In this document: piece after piece, positions 8,664 through 18,968 of the stretch | Position numbering within the stretch: position 1 is the stretch's first letter | Layout of the letters: every line of letters begins with the position of its first letter | Source: Chryseobacterium gleum | GTDB lineage: Bacteria > Bacteroidota > Bacteroidia > UBA10329 | Assembly (NCBI GenBank): GCA_945903645.1 | Contig: CAMDOM010000008.1 | Location: 1-64,000, forward strand | Direction: 5' to 3' | Length of the DNA stretch: 64,000 nt | Made by a program: the position numbers and the translations under genes | Notes under the pieces: generated by a model | The model's database searches: none | Seen by the model: the letters and a program-made list of their open reading frames with translations, nothing else | What the model was told of the DNA's origin: nothing

Positions 8664-9586
8664 GTAAGTTTCAGCTTCTTCGCGAATTATGTGCTATACA
8701 TGCTCCATCTGGAGATGAGTCTGCTCTCACTTCTTTTTTACTGAATTACATTCAAGCCAATTCTCCCAAATGGGCAGTGCAGCCTCAAGTAATTGCTGGT
8801 GGTTTATTTCAAGAGAATATCGTTTTGGTCTTTGGGTCAAAGCCTCGAACCGCCATTTTTGCTCATATAGATAGCATTGGCTTCACGGTTCGATATAATT
8901 ACGAACTTGTAAAGATTGGTGGGCCAGTTTTGGAGGATGGAATTGCGTTGGTTGGGAAGGATAGTCAAGGAGACATTGAATGCACTTTAACAGTTGATCC
9001 GCATAGCGATGCGCCTGGTTATGCGTTCAATCGCGTTATAGATAGAGGCACCAACCTAACTTTTAAGCCCGATTTCCGAGAAAAGCATTCGTCCGTGCAA
9101 TGCTGTTATATAGATAATCGTTTGGGAGTATGGAATGCCCTGCAAGTGGCAGAAACATTAGAGGAAGGAATTATTGTGTTTGGCACAAGAGAGGAGCATG
9201 GAGGCGGTTCAATCAGTTTTCTAGCGAAATATATTTTCGAAACCTATGGCGTGCATCAAGCGCTCATTTCGGACATAACTTGGATTACGCATGGTGTTCG
9301 ACCAGGAGAGGGTGTGGTTGTTTCAATGCGCGATAAAGGACTTCCGAGACGTAGCTACTTAAATCGAATTATTGGTGAAGCAACCAAAAGTGGCATACCG
9401 TTTCAATTGGAAGTCGAGGGCTCGGGCGGAAGTGATGGTATTGAATTGCAAAGTAGCTCATATCCTTGGGAATGGGTTTTTATTGGAGCAGCTGAAAATC
9501 ATGTGCATTCACCAGATGAATTGGTACACAAGGATGATATTAAGGCGATGGTTCAGCTTTATATCCATTTAATGAAAGTACTTTAA
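8660..9586 (+). CDS. M42/M20-type zinc aminopeptidase-like protein
   Basis: 308 residues with a GTG start at 8660 that overlaps the divIC stop. It has the order of metal and catalytic motifs of the M42/M28/M20 clan: IHAPSGDE at the N-terminus, IFAHIDSIG (first metal His), CYIDNRLG (bridging Asp, about 153), GTREEHGGG (catalytic Glu pair, about 175) and NHVHSPDE (distal His). It is close in length to M42 glutamyl aminopeptidases. The first motif reads HID rather than the HxDE-like sequence of many members. Cytosolic peptide degradation is the likely role; the substrate is unknown. Confidence 0.75.
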   Translation: MSKFQLLRELCAIHAPSGDESALTSFLLNYIQANSPKWAVQPQVIAGGLFQENIVLVFGSKPRTAIFAHIDSIGFTVRYNYELVKIGGPVLEDGIALVGKDSQGDIECTLTVDPHSDAPGYAFNRVIDRGTNLTFKPDFREKHSSVQCCYIDNRLGVWNALQVAETLEEGIIVFGTREEHGGGSISFLAKYIFETYGVHQALISDITWITHGVRPGEGVVVSMRDKGLPRRSYLNRIIGEATKSGIPFQLEVEGSGGSDGIELQSSSYPWEWVFIGAAENHVHSPDELVHKDDIKAMVQLYIHLMKVL

Positions 9587-9641
9587 TAAAGAATCAATCT
9601 ACTGAAAATCAATACTATAATATAAATTAGTTAACGCGTTA

Positions 9642-10574
9642 ATGAAACTAAAATCTGCCATTAAGCTATCCGAATTGGCACGTCAAATTGGTTGTTCATT
9701 TGTTGGAGAACCAGACCTAATTATCAGTGGAATTAATGAAATTCACAGGGTAGAGGAGGGGGACGTCACTTTTTGTGACCATCCAAAGTATTACAAGAAA
9801 GCGTTAGAATCTGCCGCAACGGTAATTCTAATTGATGGTGAACTAGACTGTCCAGCGGGAAAAGGTTTATTGATTTGCGATAAACCATTCGATGTGTTTA
9901 CCAGTCTTTCTAAAACATACCGGAACCTTCAGTCAGCAACGTTACCTATTGCCACCAGTGCTTCCGTTGGAATAGGAACAGTTGTTATGCCCGGAGTATT
10001 TATTGGGGAGAACGTGCGAATTGGTGAAAATTGCTTCATTCATCCCAATGTGACCTTATATGATGGGACCGTCATTGGAGATGATGTAATAATTCATGCT
10101 GGAGCTGTAATTGGTTCTGATGCATTTTATTACAAGCGAAAACAAGCATATGAAAAGCTCAATTCCTGTGGATTTGTGCAAATAGATGATAATGTTGAAA
10201 TTGGAGCTAGCTGTACCATTGATAGGGGTGTAACATCCGTAACTCGGATAGGAAGTGGAACCAAAATGGACAATATGGTTCACATTGGCCATGATACTGT
10301 AATTGGTAGAAACTGTTTGTTTGCAGCACAGGTGGGCATAGCAGGCGTTGTTACCGTTGAGGATGAGGTTATTCTTTGGGGGCAAGTAGGCATTCAGAAA
10401 GATTTGACCATTGGAAAAGGTGCAGTGGTTTTGGGGCAGTCGGGGGTGGCAAAATCCTTGCTGGGTGGGGTGGTTTATTTTGGCAGCCCAGTTCGAGAGG
10501 CAAGGCAAAAAATGAAGGAGTTGGCGCTAATCAAACAATTACCCAGTATCCTGGAAAATCTTCGACAAAAGTAG
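9642..10574 (+). CDS. lpxD: LpxD-family acyltransferase (UDP-3-O-acyl-glucosamine N-acyltransferase)
   Basis: 310 residues. The N-terminal non-repeat domain (about 1-100, with SGINEIHRVEEGDVTF) matches the LpxD uridine-binding domain, and the rest is a left-handed beta-helix of hexapeptide repeats (about 105-270, e.g. IGENVRIGENCFIHP) with the conserved HIGHDTVIG that holds the catalytic His, then a short helical end. LpxD adds the N-linked hydroxyacyl chain in lipid A synthesis. Bacteroidota often carry this roughly 310-residue form in addition to a longer copy, so this may be the second paralogue with an unproven substrate. Confidence 0.85.
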   Translation: MKLKSAIKLSELARQIGCSFVGEPDLIISGINEIHRVEEGDVTFCDHPKYYKKALESAATVILIDGELDCPAGKGLLICDKPFDVFTSLSKTYRNLQSATLPIATSASVGIGTVVMPGVFIGENVRIGENCFIHPNVTLYDGTVIGDDVIIHAGAVIGSDAFYYKRKQAYEKLNSCGFVQIDDNVEIGASCTIDRGVTSVTRIGSGTKMDNMVHIGHDTVIGRNCLFAAQVGIAGVVTVEDEVILWGQVGIQKDLTIGKGAVVLGQSGVAKSLLGGVVYFGSPVREARQKMKELALIKQLPSILENLRQK

Positions 10575-10696
10575 GTGTCATTCGTAGATAGAATTACGTT
10601 ATATGTGTATTGGTCGCATGTTTTCTGCAATTGGTCTAATTCCTCCAAATCAACCGAGAACATCCGATACCTTTAGACCAAATTCGCCTCTTTATC

Positions 10697-11959
10697 TTGC
10701 CAAACGTGAGCGTAAATAGAAATGAGCAAATAATTCTTGAGACCCTCAAGATTGCAAATTCTGCGCTTAAATTGAAGAATTTGAAGCTGAATTCACTGTT
10801 GGAAATTACCAATGCCATCAATAGTAATTTCTCAAGCGATCAGCTGCTTAAGATTTTTGAATTCGTACTTCGCAATCAACTGAATATTGGTCGCCTCATG
10901 TTTTTTACGCTTGAGGAAGGTGAGTGGACAGTTGCAATGCGTCATGGATTAGTTAAAGGAGCGTATATTCCAGATGCTAGAATTGATTTAACTCCAATAC
11001 AGCAAACGCGAGAGCTAAAGACTGGCGAAGATAAATTTCACGGTCAGTTTGATGTGATAATTCCAGTAATGCACAAGCACGAAGCATTGGCGTATTTACT
11101 TATTGGTGACATCAATGAGGATTTGATTGAGAATACGAAAACAAGACATATCCCGTTTATTCAAACCTTAGCTAACGTGATTACCGTAGCAATTGAGAAC
11201 AAACGTCTGTTTCGAGAAAATATCCAACGGGCTGGAATGAAACGCGAAATGGAGCTTGCAAGCGATATGCAAGCCATGCTATTTCCAAGGAAATTGCCGC
11301 ATAATAGTCACGTTGAAATGGCAGCTTTTCATCTCCCTCATCAAGAAGTAGGAGGTGACTATTACGATTTCATTGAATTGGGAGGTAATGAAATGGCATT
11401 TTGCATGGCCGATGTGTCAGGAAAAGGGGTTTCAGCAGCGTTGTTGATGTCCAATTTTCAAGCAAATCTTCGTGCACTTTTTCGCCATGAAACATCACTT
11501 ACTGACCTTGTTCAAGAATTGAACAGCAAGGTTTTAGGAAGTGCGATGGGCGAGAAGTTTATTACACTTTTTATTGGGAAGTACAATTACGTAACCCGTG
11601 TGCTGCAATATGTCAATGCTGGCCAAACGCCACCTTTGATGGTAAGTGGCGATACCATAAGTGATTTAAGCACTGGCTGCCCTGGGCTAGGAATGTTGGA
11701 CGATATGCCCAATATCCGTGAAGGAATCATGATACTTGAGCCAGAATCAATCGTGTTTTGCTATACTGATGGCGCGGTAGAATTGGAAGACGCTCGCGAG
11801 CGCGAATTCGGTCAGCGCAGATTGGAGTTGGTGATTCTAGACAACCAGTACAAACCAGTACAAACCATAAACGATACGGTTGTTAAGCAACTGCGTCAGC
11901 ATAAAGGCAATATGCCTTATGTAGACGATATTGCATTACTCACAATCCGATTCAAATGA
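10697..11959 (+). CDS. SpoIIE-type PP2C serine phosphatase with GAF-like sensor
   Basis: About 420 residues. There is no in-frame ATG near the 5' end: the frame opens at TTG 10697, with a GTG at 10706 as the alternative. Residues about 30-180 look like a GAF-type sensor followed by a short coiled linker (QRAGMKREMELASDMQ), and about 190-420 is a PPM/SpoIIE phosphatase domain with the metal-binding motifs VGGDYYDF, MADVSGKG, YTDGAVE and DDIALL. Related proteins dephosphorylate anti-sigma-factor antagonists in partner-switching systems, but no STAS or anti-sigma gene is adjacent, so its target is unknown. The gene ends at a shared bidirectional terminator facing clpC. Confidence 0.85.
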   Translation: MPNVSVNRNEQIILETLKIANSALKLKNLKLNSLLEITNAINSNFSSDQLLKIFEFVLRNQLNIGRLMFFTLEEGEWTVAMRHGLVKGAYIPDARIDLTPIQQTRELKTGEDKFHGQFDVIIPVMHKHEALAYLLIGDINEDLIENTKTRHIPFIQTLANVITVAIENKRLFRENIQRAGMKREMELASDMQAMLFPRKLPHNSHVEMAAFHLPHQEVGGDYYDFIELGGNEMAFCMADVSGKGVSAALLMSNFQANLRALFRHETSLTDLVQELNSKVLGSAMGEKFITLFIGKYNYVTRVLQYVNAGQTPPLMVSGDTISDLSTGCPGLGMLDDMPNIREGIMILEPESIVFCYTDGAVELEDAREREFGQRRLELVILDNQYKPVQTINDTVVKQLRQHKGNMPYVDDIALLTIRFK

Positions 11960-11986
11960 AGATAAGTTCCATTGATTGTCATCAAC

Positions 11987-12023
11987 AAAAAAGGCCAGAA
12001 ACACAGCGTTTCTAGCCTTTTTT
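11987..12023. terminator. Bidirectional intrinsic terminator between phosphatase gene and clpC
   Basis: AAAAAAGGC-C-AGAAAC pairs with GTTTCT-A-GCCTTTTTT around a short loop, giving a long stem with one C-A mismatch. The A-run on one side and T-run on the other make it a terminator in both directions, fitting the convergent genes on either side. Confidence 0.85.
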
Positions 12024-12040
12024 GTGTAAAGCAAATTAGA

Positions 12041-14593
12041 CTAGCTCTTCTTTTTGTCAGCTTTTATTTTTTTAACCGCAATTGTAAGTGCTTCGGCTTC
12101 CGGCTCGCGAGTCACTACTATAACATCACCTGCTTCGGCCGATGTACCTATAATTTCTTCGGCCAAGGGATCTTCCAAATACTTCTGAATAGCTCTTTTC
12201 AAAGGGCGTGCACCAAATGCTGGGTCGTATCCCTTATCTGCAAGGAATTTCTTCGCTTCAATTGAAAGGTCAACAGTAAATCCTATGTCTGCTATTCGTT
12301 TGAGCACATGGCGAAGTTCCAAATCAATAATCTGGTAAATATCTTCTTCTTTCAATTGCCCAAACAAAACCACATCATCAATCCGGTTTAAGAACTCTGG
12401 AGCAAATGCTTTCTTCAATGCTTTTTCTATAACTCCTCGTGCATGCTCATCGGAAGCTGTAGTTTTTGCTTGAGTAGCGAATCCAACACCTTGACCAAAG
12501 TCTTGCAATTGGCGTGAACCAATGTTTGACGTCATAATGACGATAGTGTTCTTGAAGTCGATTTTACGCCCCATACTATCTGTCATTTGACCATCATCTA
12601 AAGCCTGAAGAAGTAGGTTGAATACATCAGGATGCGCTTTTTCAATCTCATCTAGCAATACAACTGAATAGGGCTTTCTACGCACTTTCTCCGTCAATTG
12701 CCCTCCTTCCTCATATCCTACATATCCTGGAGGCGCTCCGATAAGCCGAGAAATGGCAAATTTTTCCATGTACTCACTCATATCAATTCGAATTAACGAA
12801 TCTTCCGAATCAAATAGATAGCGAGAAAGAACCTTTGCCAATTCCGTCTTACCAACTCCAGTTGGTCCTAAGAAAATGAAACTGCCAATTGGTTTGTTTG
12901 GATCTTTTAGTCCAGCACGATTGCGCTGAATAGCGCGAACCACTTTCTTAATGGCTTCGTCTTGACCAACTACTTTCCCTTTCAGGTTTTCGTACATGGT
13001 TTTTAAACGCTCCATTTCATTCAGAGCAACGCGTTTCACAGGAATCCCCGTCATCATGGAAACAACTTCAGCAACATGATCGGCTGTTACAGTCTCACGA
13101 TTCTCGCGTGTTGATTCTTCCCATTTTTTCTTCTCTCGCTCTAGCTCTTCGACCAATCTACGCTCTTTATCACGCAAATCAGCTGCTTCCTCGTATTTCT
13201 GATTTCGAACTACTCGGTTTTTCTCCTCTTTAATGGCATCAACTGCTGCCTCCAATTCCACTACGCGCTGCGGCACATTGATATTTGTAATGTGCACGCG
13301 GCTTCCTACTTCATCCAAGGCATCAATGGCCTTATCTGGAAGGAAACGATCTGTCATATATCTATTAGTAAGCGTAACACAAGCTTCAATGGCTTCATCT
13401 GTGTAAGTTACGTTATGATGGTCCTCGTATTTATCCTTTATATTGTTCAAAATCAGAACCGTTTCTTCGGGCGAAGTGGGCTCTACCAACACTTTCTGAA
13501 AACGTCTTTCTAAAGCACCATCTTTTTCAATGTATTGTCGGTATTCGTCCAAAGTTGTAGCACCAATGCATTGCACCTCTCCTCTAGCCAACGCTGGCTT
13601 AAACATGTTTGATGCATCCATTGAGCCCGAAGCACCTCCAGCACCTACGATAGTGTGTATTTCGTCAATAAAGAGGATAACATCGGGTGATTTCTCAAGT
13701 TCATTCATCACCGCTTTCATTCGCTCCTCAAACTGACCGCGATATTTAGTTCCAGCCACAAGAGAAGCCAAATCAAGCGTTACAACACGTTTGCCATACA
13801 ACACACGACTCACTTGCCTTTTGATAATGCGAAGCGCTAATCCTTCAGCAATTGCAGATTTACCAACTCCAGGTTCACCTATAAGAATAGGATTATTCTT
13901 TTTTCTTCGACTCAAAATCTGTGAAACGCGTTCTATTTCCTTCTCGCGACCAATCACAGGGTCTAACTTACCATCTTCAGCCATGCGGGTTAAATCCCTG
14001 CCAAAGTTGTCCAATACCGGTGTTTTTGATTTCGGGTCTGTAGGTTTCTTAGTGGTTGATCCACCGCCACCACCAGTATTTCCTCCAAAATTTTCTTGAT
14101 CCTCTTCATCATCTGCAGAATTACTGCGGTGACGGGCCTGAGGTGGCCTACTTTCTCCCATCATCACTTCCAATTCTTCTCTTACAAGTTGATAATCTAC
14201 ACCTAAATTTTTCAATGTTCTAGTCACCACATTATCCTCATCTTTTAAAATGGCAAGCAATACGTGTTCCGTCCCTATAGTGGGACTTTTAAAAACTTTG
14301 GCTTCTAAATACGTGATTTTCAATGCTTTTTCCGCTTGTTTTATCAGCGGTATATTCACCAAATGAGTCTTTTTGAAATTTGCTCCACTTCTTGTAGCGT
14401 TTTCGATGTCCTTGCGCAAATCGGGCATTTCAATACCAAGAGTATTAAGGATACGAATTGCAGTACCTTCACCTTCTCGAATTATACCAAGCAACAAATG
14501 CTCCGTACCGATGTAATCGTGACCGAGCCGAAGTGCTTCCTCTCGGCTGAAATTTATCACGTCCTTCACTCGTTGTGAGAATTTCGCGTCCAT
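12041..14593 (-). CDS. clpC: ATP-dependent Clp protease ATP-binding subunit ClpC
   Basis: 850 residues from the ATG at 14593; the frame is open 32 codons further but the family starts at [10 protein letters not shown]. It is a class I Hsp100 unfoldase that feeds substrates to ClpP. The Clp N domain (two repeats, about 1-145, EHLLLGI and EHVLLAI) is followed by a Gly-rich linker, AAA domain 1 (Walker A GEPGVGKS near 241, FIDEIHT), a UVR-containing middle helix ([13 protein letters not shown]), and AAA domain 2 (GPTGVGKT near 575, LLDEIEKAH). The M domain and UVR motif mark it as ClpC rather than ClpA or ClpB. A clpS adaptor gene is also in the window at 59.5 kb. A TAACTTTG -7 box lies 16 bases before the ATG. 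Confidence 0.95.
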   Translation of the reverse strand: MDAKFSQRVKDVINFSREEALRLGHDYIGTEHLLLGIIREGEGTAIRILNTLGIEMPDLRKDIENATRSGANFKKTHLVNIPLIKQAEKALKITYLEAKVFKSPTIGTEHVLLAILKDEDNVVTRTLKNLGVDYQLVREELEVMMGESRPPQARHRSNSADDEEDQENFGGNTGGGGGSTTKKPTDPKSKTPVLDNFGRDLTRMAEDGKLDPVIGREKEIERVSQILSRRKKNNPILIGEPGVGKSAIAEGLALRIIKRQVSRVLYGKRVVTLDLASLVAGTKYRGQFEERMKAVMNELEKSPDVILFIDEIHTIVGAGGASGSMDASNMFKPALARGEVQCIGATTLDEYRQYIEKDGALERRFQKVLVEPTSPEETVLILNNIKDKYEDHHNVTYTDEAIEACVTLTNRYMTDRFLPDKAIDALDEVGSRVHITNINVPQRVVELEAAVDAIKEEKNRVVRNQKYEEAADLRDKERRLVEELEREKKKWEESTRENRETVTADHVAEVVSMMTGIPVKRVALNEMERLKTMYENLKGKVVGQDEAIKKVVRAIQRNRAGLKDPNKPIGSFIFLGPTGVGKTELAKVLSRYLFDSEDSLIRIDMSEYMEKFAISRLIGAPPGYVGYEEGGQLTEKVRRKPYSVVLLDEIEKAHPDVFNLLLQALDDGQMTDSMGRKIDFKNTIVIMTSNIGSRQLQDFGQGVGFATQAKTTASDEHARGVIEKALKKAFAPEFLNRIDDVVLFGQLKEEDIYQIIDLELRHVLKRIADIGFTVDLSIEAKKFLADKGYDPAFGARPLKRAIQKYLEDPLAEEIIGTSAEAGDVIVVTREPEAEALTIAVKKIKADKKKS

Positions 14594-14608
14594 ATTGAAA
14601 TCTTTGTC

Positions 14609-14616
14609 CAAAGTTA
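14609..14616 (-). promoter_or_regulatory. Candidate -7 box (TAACTTTG) for clpC
   Basis: On the minus strand TAACTTTG matches the Bacteroidota sigma-ABfr -7 consensus TAnnTTTG, 16 bases before the clpC ATG. A convincing -33 TTG at the normal distance was not found, so this is tentative. It would give a very short leader. Confidence 0.45.
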
Positions 14617-14982
14617 ATTTTTTTTTACCCTTGGTAGAAAGTAAGCAGTTTTGCTCCAATTCCAAGCCTCTCAAAATTACCGCCATCAAATAGGTGCTTT
14701 TCGTTGTATCAGCCTATTTATGCACAAAAATCTGTTAGTAACTGGGGCATATAAATAGCCTGTAACCGAACCTGAATAGTGTACTTTCGGCCTTAAGACA
14801 AGAATTAGTTTTTAGAAACCCCCAGGATAAAAAAAATCTAGGTAATTAAGTTCATTTCAATTACTGTAATAGTTAATCAATACTTACTTAAGCATTTAAA
14901 TATCAGTGAATAATTAATTTAAAAAACCAATCGCAAAGCGTCTTAATTGAATTTAAGCGTCTGATAAATTGATAACCTAAAG
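14617..14982. other. Divergent clpC-gyrA intergenic region
   Basis: AT-rich divergent promoter region without a gene. The open frame that extends clpC upstream to 14689 has no ClpC homology and is treated as leader. No clear -33/-7 pair for gyrA was seen. Confidence 0.4.
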
Positions 14983-17550
14983 ATGGCAGAAGAAGCAAGT
15001 GGTTCACGGATAATTCCGATAAACATTGAAGATGAAATGAAAACAGCCTACATCGATTATTCGATGTCGGTAATTGTAAGTAGAGCCTTACCAGATGTGC
15101 GCGATGGCTTGAAGCCAGTACACCGAAGGGTGTTGTTTGGTATGAAAGACCTCGGTGTGTTACATAACCGTGCCCACAAGAAGTCTGCTCGTATTGTAGG
15201 CGAGGTACTAGGTAAGTATCATCCGCATGGTGACTCATCGGTATATGATGCCATGGTGCGTATGGCGCAAGAATGGAGTCTTCGCTATCCTTTAGTTGAC
15301 GGTCAAGGAAACTTCGGTTCGGTGGATGGTGATAATCCAGCTGCAATGCGTTATACCGAAGCACGCTTGCGCAGAATTGCTGAGGAATTGCTAGCAGATA
15401 TTGATAAGGAAACTGTTGATTTCCGACTCAATTTTGATGATACCCTTGAGGAACCAACAGTTCTTCCTAGCCGAATCCCTAACCTTTTGGTGAATGGAGC
15501 ATCTGGTATTGCTGTCGGTATGGCTACAAATATGGCTCCTCACAACCTTACGGAGGTTATCAATGGAATTGTGGCCTATATCGATAATCGCGAAATAGAT
15601 ATCGAAGGGCTGATGGAATATGTGAAAGCTCCCGATTTTCCAACTGGAGGCTTTATCTATGGGTATGATGGTGTTCGCGATGCATTTGAAACTGGTCGTG
15701 GCCGCATTGTGATGCGCGCTCGTGCTGAGTTTGAGGAAATGTCAAGCGGTCGCGAGCAAATTATCGTAACCGAGATTCCTTATCAGGTGAACAAGGCCAA
15801 TATGATTAAGTATACGGCCGACTTAATTAACGATAAGAAGCTTGAAGGTATTAGCGATATCCGCGATGAATCGGATCGCAAGGGCATGCGTATTGTGTAT
15901 GAGTTGAAGCGGGATTGCATTCCAAATGTGGTGCTTAATAACTTGTATAAGTACACCCAGCTTCAAACCTCGTTTAGCGTTAACAACATTGCTTTGGTGG
16001 CTGGAAGGCCTGAAATGTTGAACTTAAAGGACATGATTGTCCATTTTGTGGCACATAGACATGATGTAGTAGTTCGCAGAACCAAATTCGAACTACGCGA
16101 GGCAGAAAAACGGGCACACATTCTGGAAGGATTAATCATTGCGGTGAATAATCTTGATGCTGTAATCAAGATTATTCGTGAGTCGAGAACTCCAGATGAT
16201 GCCAGAGAAGAATTGATGACTACCTTCAATTTGAGCGATATCCAAAGTCGTGCTATTTTGGATATGCGTCTTCGCGCGCTTACTGGCCTGGAGATTGATA
16301 AACTAAAAGAAGAGTATGAAGAGTTGATGAAACTCATCAATCATCTTAAGGAAATACTTGAAAATGAAGATCTTCGAATGAAGATTATCAAGGATGAATT
16401 GATTGAAATTCGTGAGCGTTATGGCGATAAAAGACGCAGCGAAATAGTCTATTCGGCTGCCGATTTGAGGATGGAAGATATGATAGCAGATGAAGAAGTG
16501 GTGATTACCATTTCTCATCTTGGGTACATCAAACGCACTCCATTAACAGAATATCGTGTTCAAACAAGAGGAGGAGTTGGATCGCGTGCTAGCACCACAC
16601 GCGATGAAGATTTCTTAGAGCACATTTTTGTGGCAACCAACCACAATTATATGCTGTTCTTTACTCAAAAAGGACGCTGTTTCTGGTTGAAAGTGTATGA
16701 AATTCCAGAAGGAACAAAAACGAGCAAGGGTCGCGCCATTCAGAATTTGCTTCAGATAGAATCTGATGATAAAGTGATGGCCTACATGAATACGCACGAC
16801 TTGAAAGACGAAGAGTACATCAATAATCATTATGTGATTATGTGTACTAAGAAAGGTATTATTAAGAAAACTACGCTAGAAGCCTATTCTAGACCACGTG
16901 TAAACGGTATCAATGCAATTGTAATTCGCGAAGACGACCAATTGTTGGAAGCACGTCTCACCAGTGGTCAAGATGAAATAATGCTTGCGCTTAAAAGCGG
17001 TCGCGCCATTCGTTTTAACGAAAGTAAAGTGCGTCCAATGGGAAGAACAGCTTCTGGGGTTCGCGGCATAACGATTGAGCAAGAAGATGATGAAGTTGTA
17101 GGCATGATTGCTATTCACGATTCATCTACTCAAACCGTTCTAGTTGTTTCTGAAAATGGATACGGAAAACGCAGTTTCTTGAATGACCCAGAGGATGGTG
17201 AGCCTGTGTATCGCGTTACGAATAGAGGTGGTAAAGGTGTGAAGACCATCAATGTGACCGAAAAAACAGGGAAATTGGTAGCCATTAAAGACGTTAAAGA
17301 CGATAACGACCTGATGATTATCAATCGTTCGGGCATTGCTATTCGTATGGCAGTTATAGATTTGCGTGTTATGGGCCGCGCCACACAAGGTGTGCGTCTT
17401 ATCAACTTGAAAGGAAATGATACTATTGCAGCGGTTGCTTCAGTTGCTAAAGTGGAAGCAATTGAAGTGGAGCAAACGGATGCGATAGAAACTGGCACGG
17501 AAGGTGTAGAAGGGGAGGAGTCAGAAAATGAAAATCCAGAGGTTGAATAA
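14983..17550 (+). CDS. gyrA: DNA gyrase subunit A
   Basis: 855 residues, full length. It introduces negative supercoils with GyrB. The breakage-reunion domain holds [10 protein letters not shown], the quinolone-determining region with the wild-type-like Ser and Asp, and AMRYTEARL with the active-site Tyr (about residue 123). A coiled-coil tower precedes the C-terminal beta-pinwheel (about 500-820), where the GyrA box reads QTRGGVG near 526 instead of the canonical QRRGGKG. The tail (about 825-855) is acidic. The gene is followed 71 bases later by a TPR protein gene, a common pairing in Bacteroidota. Confidence 0.97.
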   Translation: MAEEASGSRIIPINIEDEMKTAYIDYSMSVIVSRALPDVRDGLKPVHRRVLFGMKDLGVLHNRAHKKSARIVGEVLGKYHPHGDSSVYDAMVRMAQEWSLRYPLVDGQGNFGSVDGDNPAAMRYTEARLRRIAEELLADIDKETVDFRLNFDDTLEEPTVLPSRIPNLLVNGASGIAVGMATNMAPHNLTEVINGIVAYIDNREIDIEGLMEYVKAPDFPTGGFIYGYDGVRDAFETGRGRIVMRARAEFEEMSSGREQIIVTEIPYQVNKANMIKYTADLINDKKLEGISDIRDESDRKGMRIVYELKRDCIPNVVLNNLYKYTQLQTSFSVNNIALVAGRPEMLNLKDMIVHFVAHRHDVVVRRTKFELREAEKRAHILEGLIIAVNNLDAVIKIIRESRTPDDAREELMTTFNLSDIQSRAILDMRLRALTGLEIDKLKEEYEELMKLINHLKEILENEDLRMKIIKDELIEIRERYGDKRRSEIVYSAADLRMEDMIADEEVVITISHLGYIKRTPLTEYRVQTRGGVGSRASTTRDEDFLEHIFVATNHNYMLFFTQKGRCFWLKVYEIPEGTKTSKGRAIQNLLQIESDDKVMAYMNTHDLKDEEYINNHYVIMCTKKGIIKKTTLEAYSRPRVNGINAIVIREDDQLLEARLTSGQDEIMLALKSGRAIRFNESKVRPMGRTASGVRGITIEQEDDEVVGMIAIHDSSTQTVLVVSENGYGKRSFLNDPEDGEPVYRVTNRGGKGVKTINVTEKTGKLVAIKDVKDDNDLMIINRSGIAIRMAVIDLRVMGRATQGVRLINLKGNDTIAAVASVAKVEAIEVEQTDAIETGTEGVEGEESENENPEVE

Positions 17551-17578
17551 TCTGTTCATCCATAAATCCATGCGTTTC

Positions 17579-17586
17579 TAAATTTG
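17579..17586 (+). promoter_or_regulatory. Candidate -7 box (TAAATTTG) for the TPR gene
   Basis: TAAATTTG fits TAnnTTTG and lies 35 bases before the ATG of the TPR gene, in the short gap after gyrA. No good -33 partner is visible, so the TPR gene may have its own promoter or be read through from gyrA. Confidence 0.35.
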
Positions 17587-17621
17587 TCGCCATTATAAAA
17601 AAATCACTAATTAACCCAATC

Positions 17622-18833
17622 ATGAGAAAATTGACCCTTTTGACCGCTGCCATCGCAATGGCAGCTTCAGCAGCATTTGGGCAAGCTGCAAAGCGAACAA
17701 GTGCTAACAATTACATGCAATACGGAGAGTTGGACAATGCCAAGGCCGCTATTGATGAAGCTAGCGTTCACGAAAAAACTGCTCCTGAAGCGAAAACCTG
17801 GTTTTATCGTGGGCAGATTTACCAAGCCATTTATGAGACCCAAGATTCGAAGTACAAATCATTGTCTAATAATGCTTTAGAAGAAGCATATCAAGCTTTC
17901 TCTAAATGTAATTCTTTAGATGAAAAGAACTTCCATGGCGACATGACCTATAAGTACATGGACGTTCAGGGAAAGCAATTTGTGAACGAGGGAATCATTA
18001 ACTACAACGAAAAACGCTATGACGCTGCATTGAAAGCATTTGAAAACACGATTGCTATTACGAATTTACCGCAGATTAAACGTGTTGACTCTTTAGCAAT
18101 TTACTACGCTGGTGCATGTGCTGAGCAGGTGAAAGATTATGCCAAAGCTGAGAAATACTACCGCCAATCCATTGCAGTAGATTTTAAAGCAGAGCAATCG
18201 TATGTGCGTATTGCTAGGATGTTTAGTGATGCTGGTGAAAAAGATAAAGCTTTTGCAATTGTGAAAGAAGGCCGTGCCAAATTCCCAGATAACCAAACGC
18301 TAGTTACTGAGGAAGTTAACACGTATTTGGCAAGCGACCGCCATGCAGAAGCGATGGAAGCGTTGAAAGTGGCTATTGGCCTCGATCCAAAGAACTTTTC
18401 GCTGCATTTTGCCTTAGGTTTTGTTCACGACCGTTTGGCAGCAAAATCGCTTGAAGCAAATCCAAAAGGAGGTGCTGAATATGACGGGCATCTTGCAGAT
18501 GCTGAAAAAAGCTACAAAGCATCCATAGAATTGAATCCTGATAATTTTGATGCGGTTTATAACCTTGGAGCGCTTTATTTCAACCGCGCAGTTAAACTGA
18601 ATGAAGTTGCTAACGGCATTGACGATATGAAAAAGTTTGAGGCCGCTCGTAAAATTGCTGATGATGTGTTTGATCAGTCGATGCCAGTTTTGGAGAAAGC
18701 ATATTCAATCAATGGTATGGATAAAGGAGTGTTAATTTCTTTGAAGCAGTTGTACTATCGAAAAATGACCAACGATGATAGTTACAAACCAAAGTATGAT
18801 GTGGTAGTAGAGAAGCTAAAAACAGCTCAATAG
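17622..18833 (+). CDS. Exported tetratricopeptide repeat protein
   Basis: 403 residues with a signal peptide (about 1-20, ending in AAFGQA). The mature part is almost entirely helical TPR units, e.g. YDAALKAFENTIAI, YAKAEKYYRQSIAV, HAEAMEALKVAIGLDP and YKASIELNPDNFDAVYNLGALYF. This points to a periplasmic scaffold protein without enzymatic residues. Proteins of this type often sit directly after gyrA in Bacteroidota genomes; their role is unknown. A small hairpin terminator follows. Confidence 0.85.
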   Translation: MRKLTLLTAAIAMAASAAFGQAAKRTSANNYMQYGELDNAKAAIDEASVHEKTAPEAKTWFYRGQIYQAIYETQDSKYKSLSNNALEEAYQAFSKCNSLDEKNFHGDMTYKYMDVQGKQFVNEGIINYNEKRYDAALKAFENTIAITNLPQIKRVDSLAIYYAGACAEQVKDYAKAEKYYRQSIAVDFKAEQSYVRIARMFSDAGEKDKAFAIVKEGRAKFPDNQTLVTEEVNTYLASDRHAEAMEALKVAIGLDPKNFSLHFALGFVHDRLAAKSLEANPKGGAEYDGHLADAEKSYKASIELNPDNFDAVYNLGALYFNRAVKLNEVANGIDDMKKFEAARKIADDVFDQSMPVLEKAYSINGMDKGVLISLKQLYYRKMTNDDSYKPKYDVVVEKLKTAQ

Positions 18834-18841
18834 AATAATGG

Positions 18842-18866
18842 AACGGGGATGCTAATTCCCCTTTCT
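18842..18866 (+). terminator. Likely terminator after the TPR gene
   Basis: GGGGA and TCCCC pair across a seven-base loop (18845-18861), followed by TTTCTTT. The stem is short, so strength is uncertain. Confidence 0.55.
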
Positions 18867-18968
18867 TTCAAAATTTCAATTTAACATAATGTTAATTATA
18901 GAAATAATTCATTCTCGTAAAATAGCCCATATTAAATCACAGTAAATCGCGTATTCACGTCTATTCTA

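Noticed and set aside
14594-14689. N-terminal extension of ClpC by 32 residues
   Set aside because: The extension has no family similarity, and the ATG at 14593 matches the conserved start and lies just after a -7 box.
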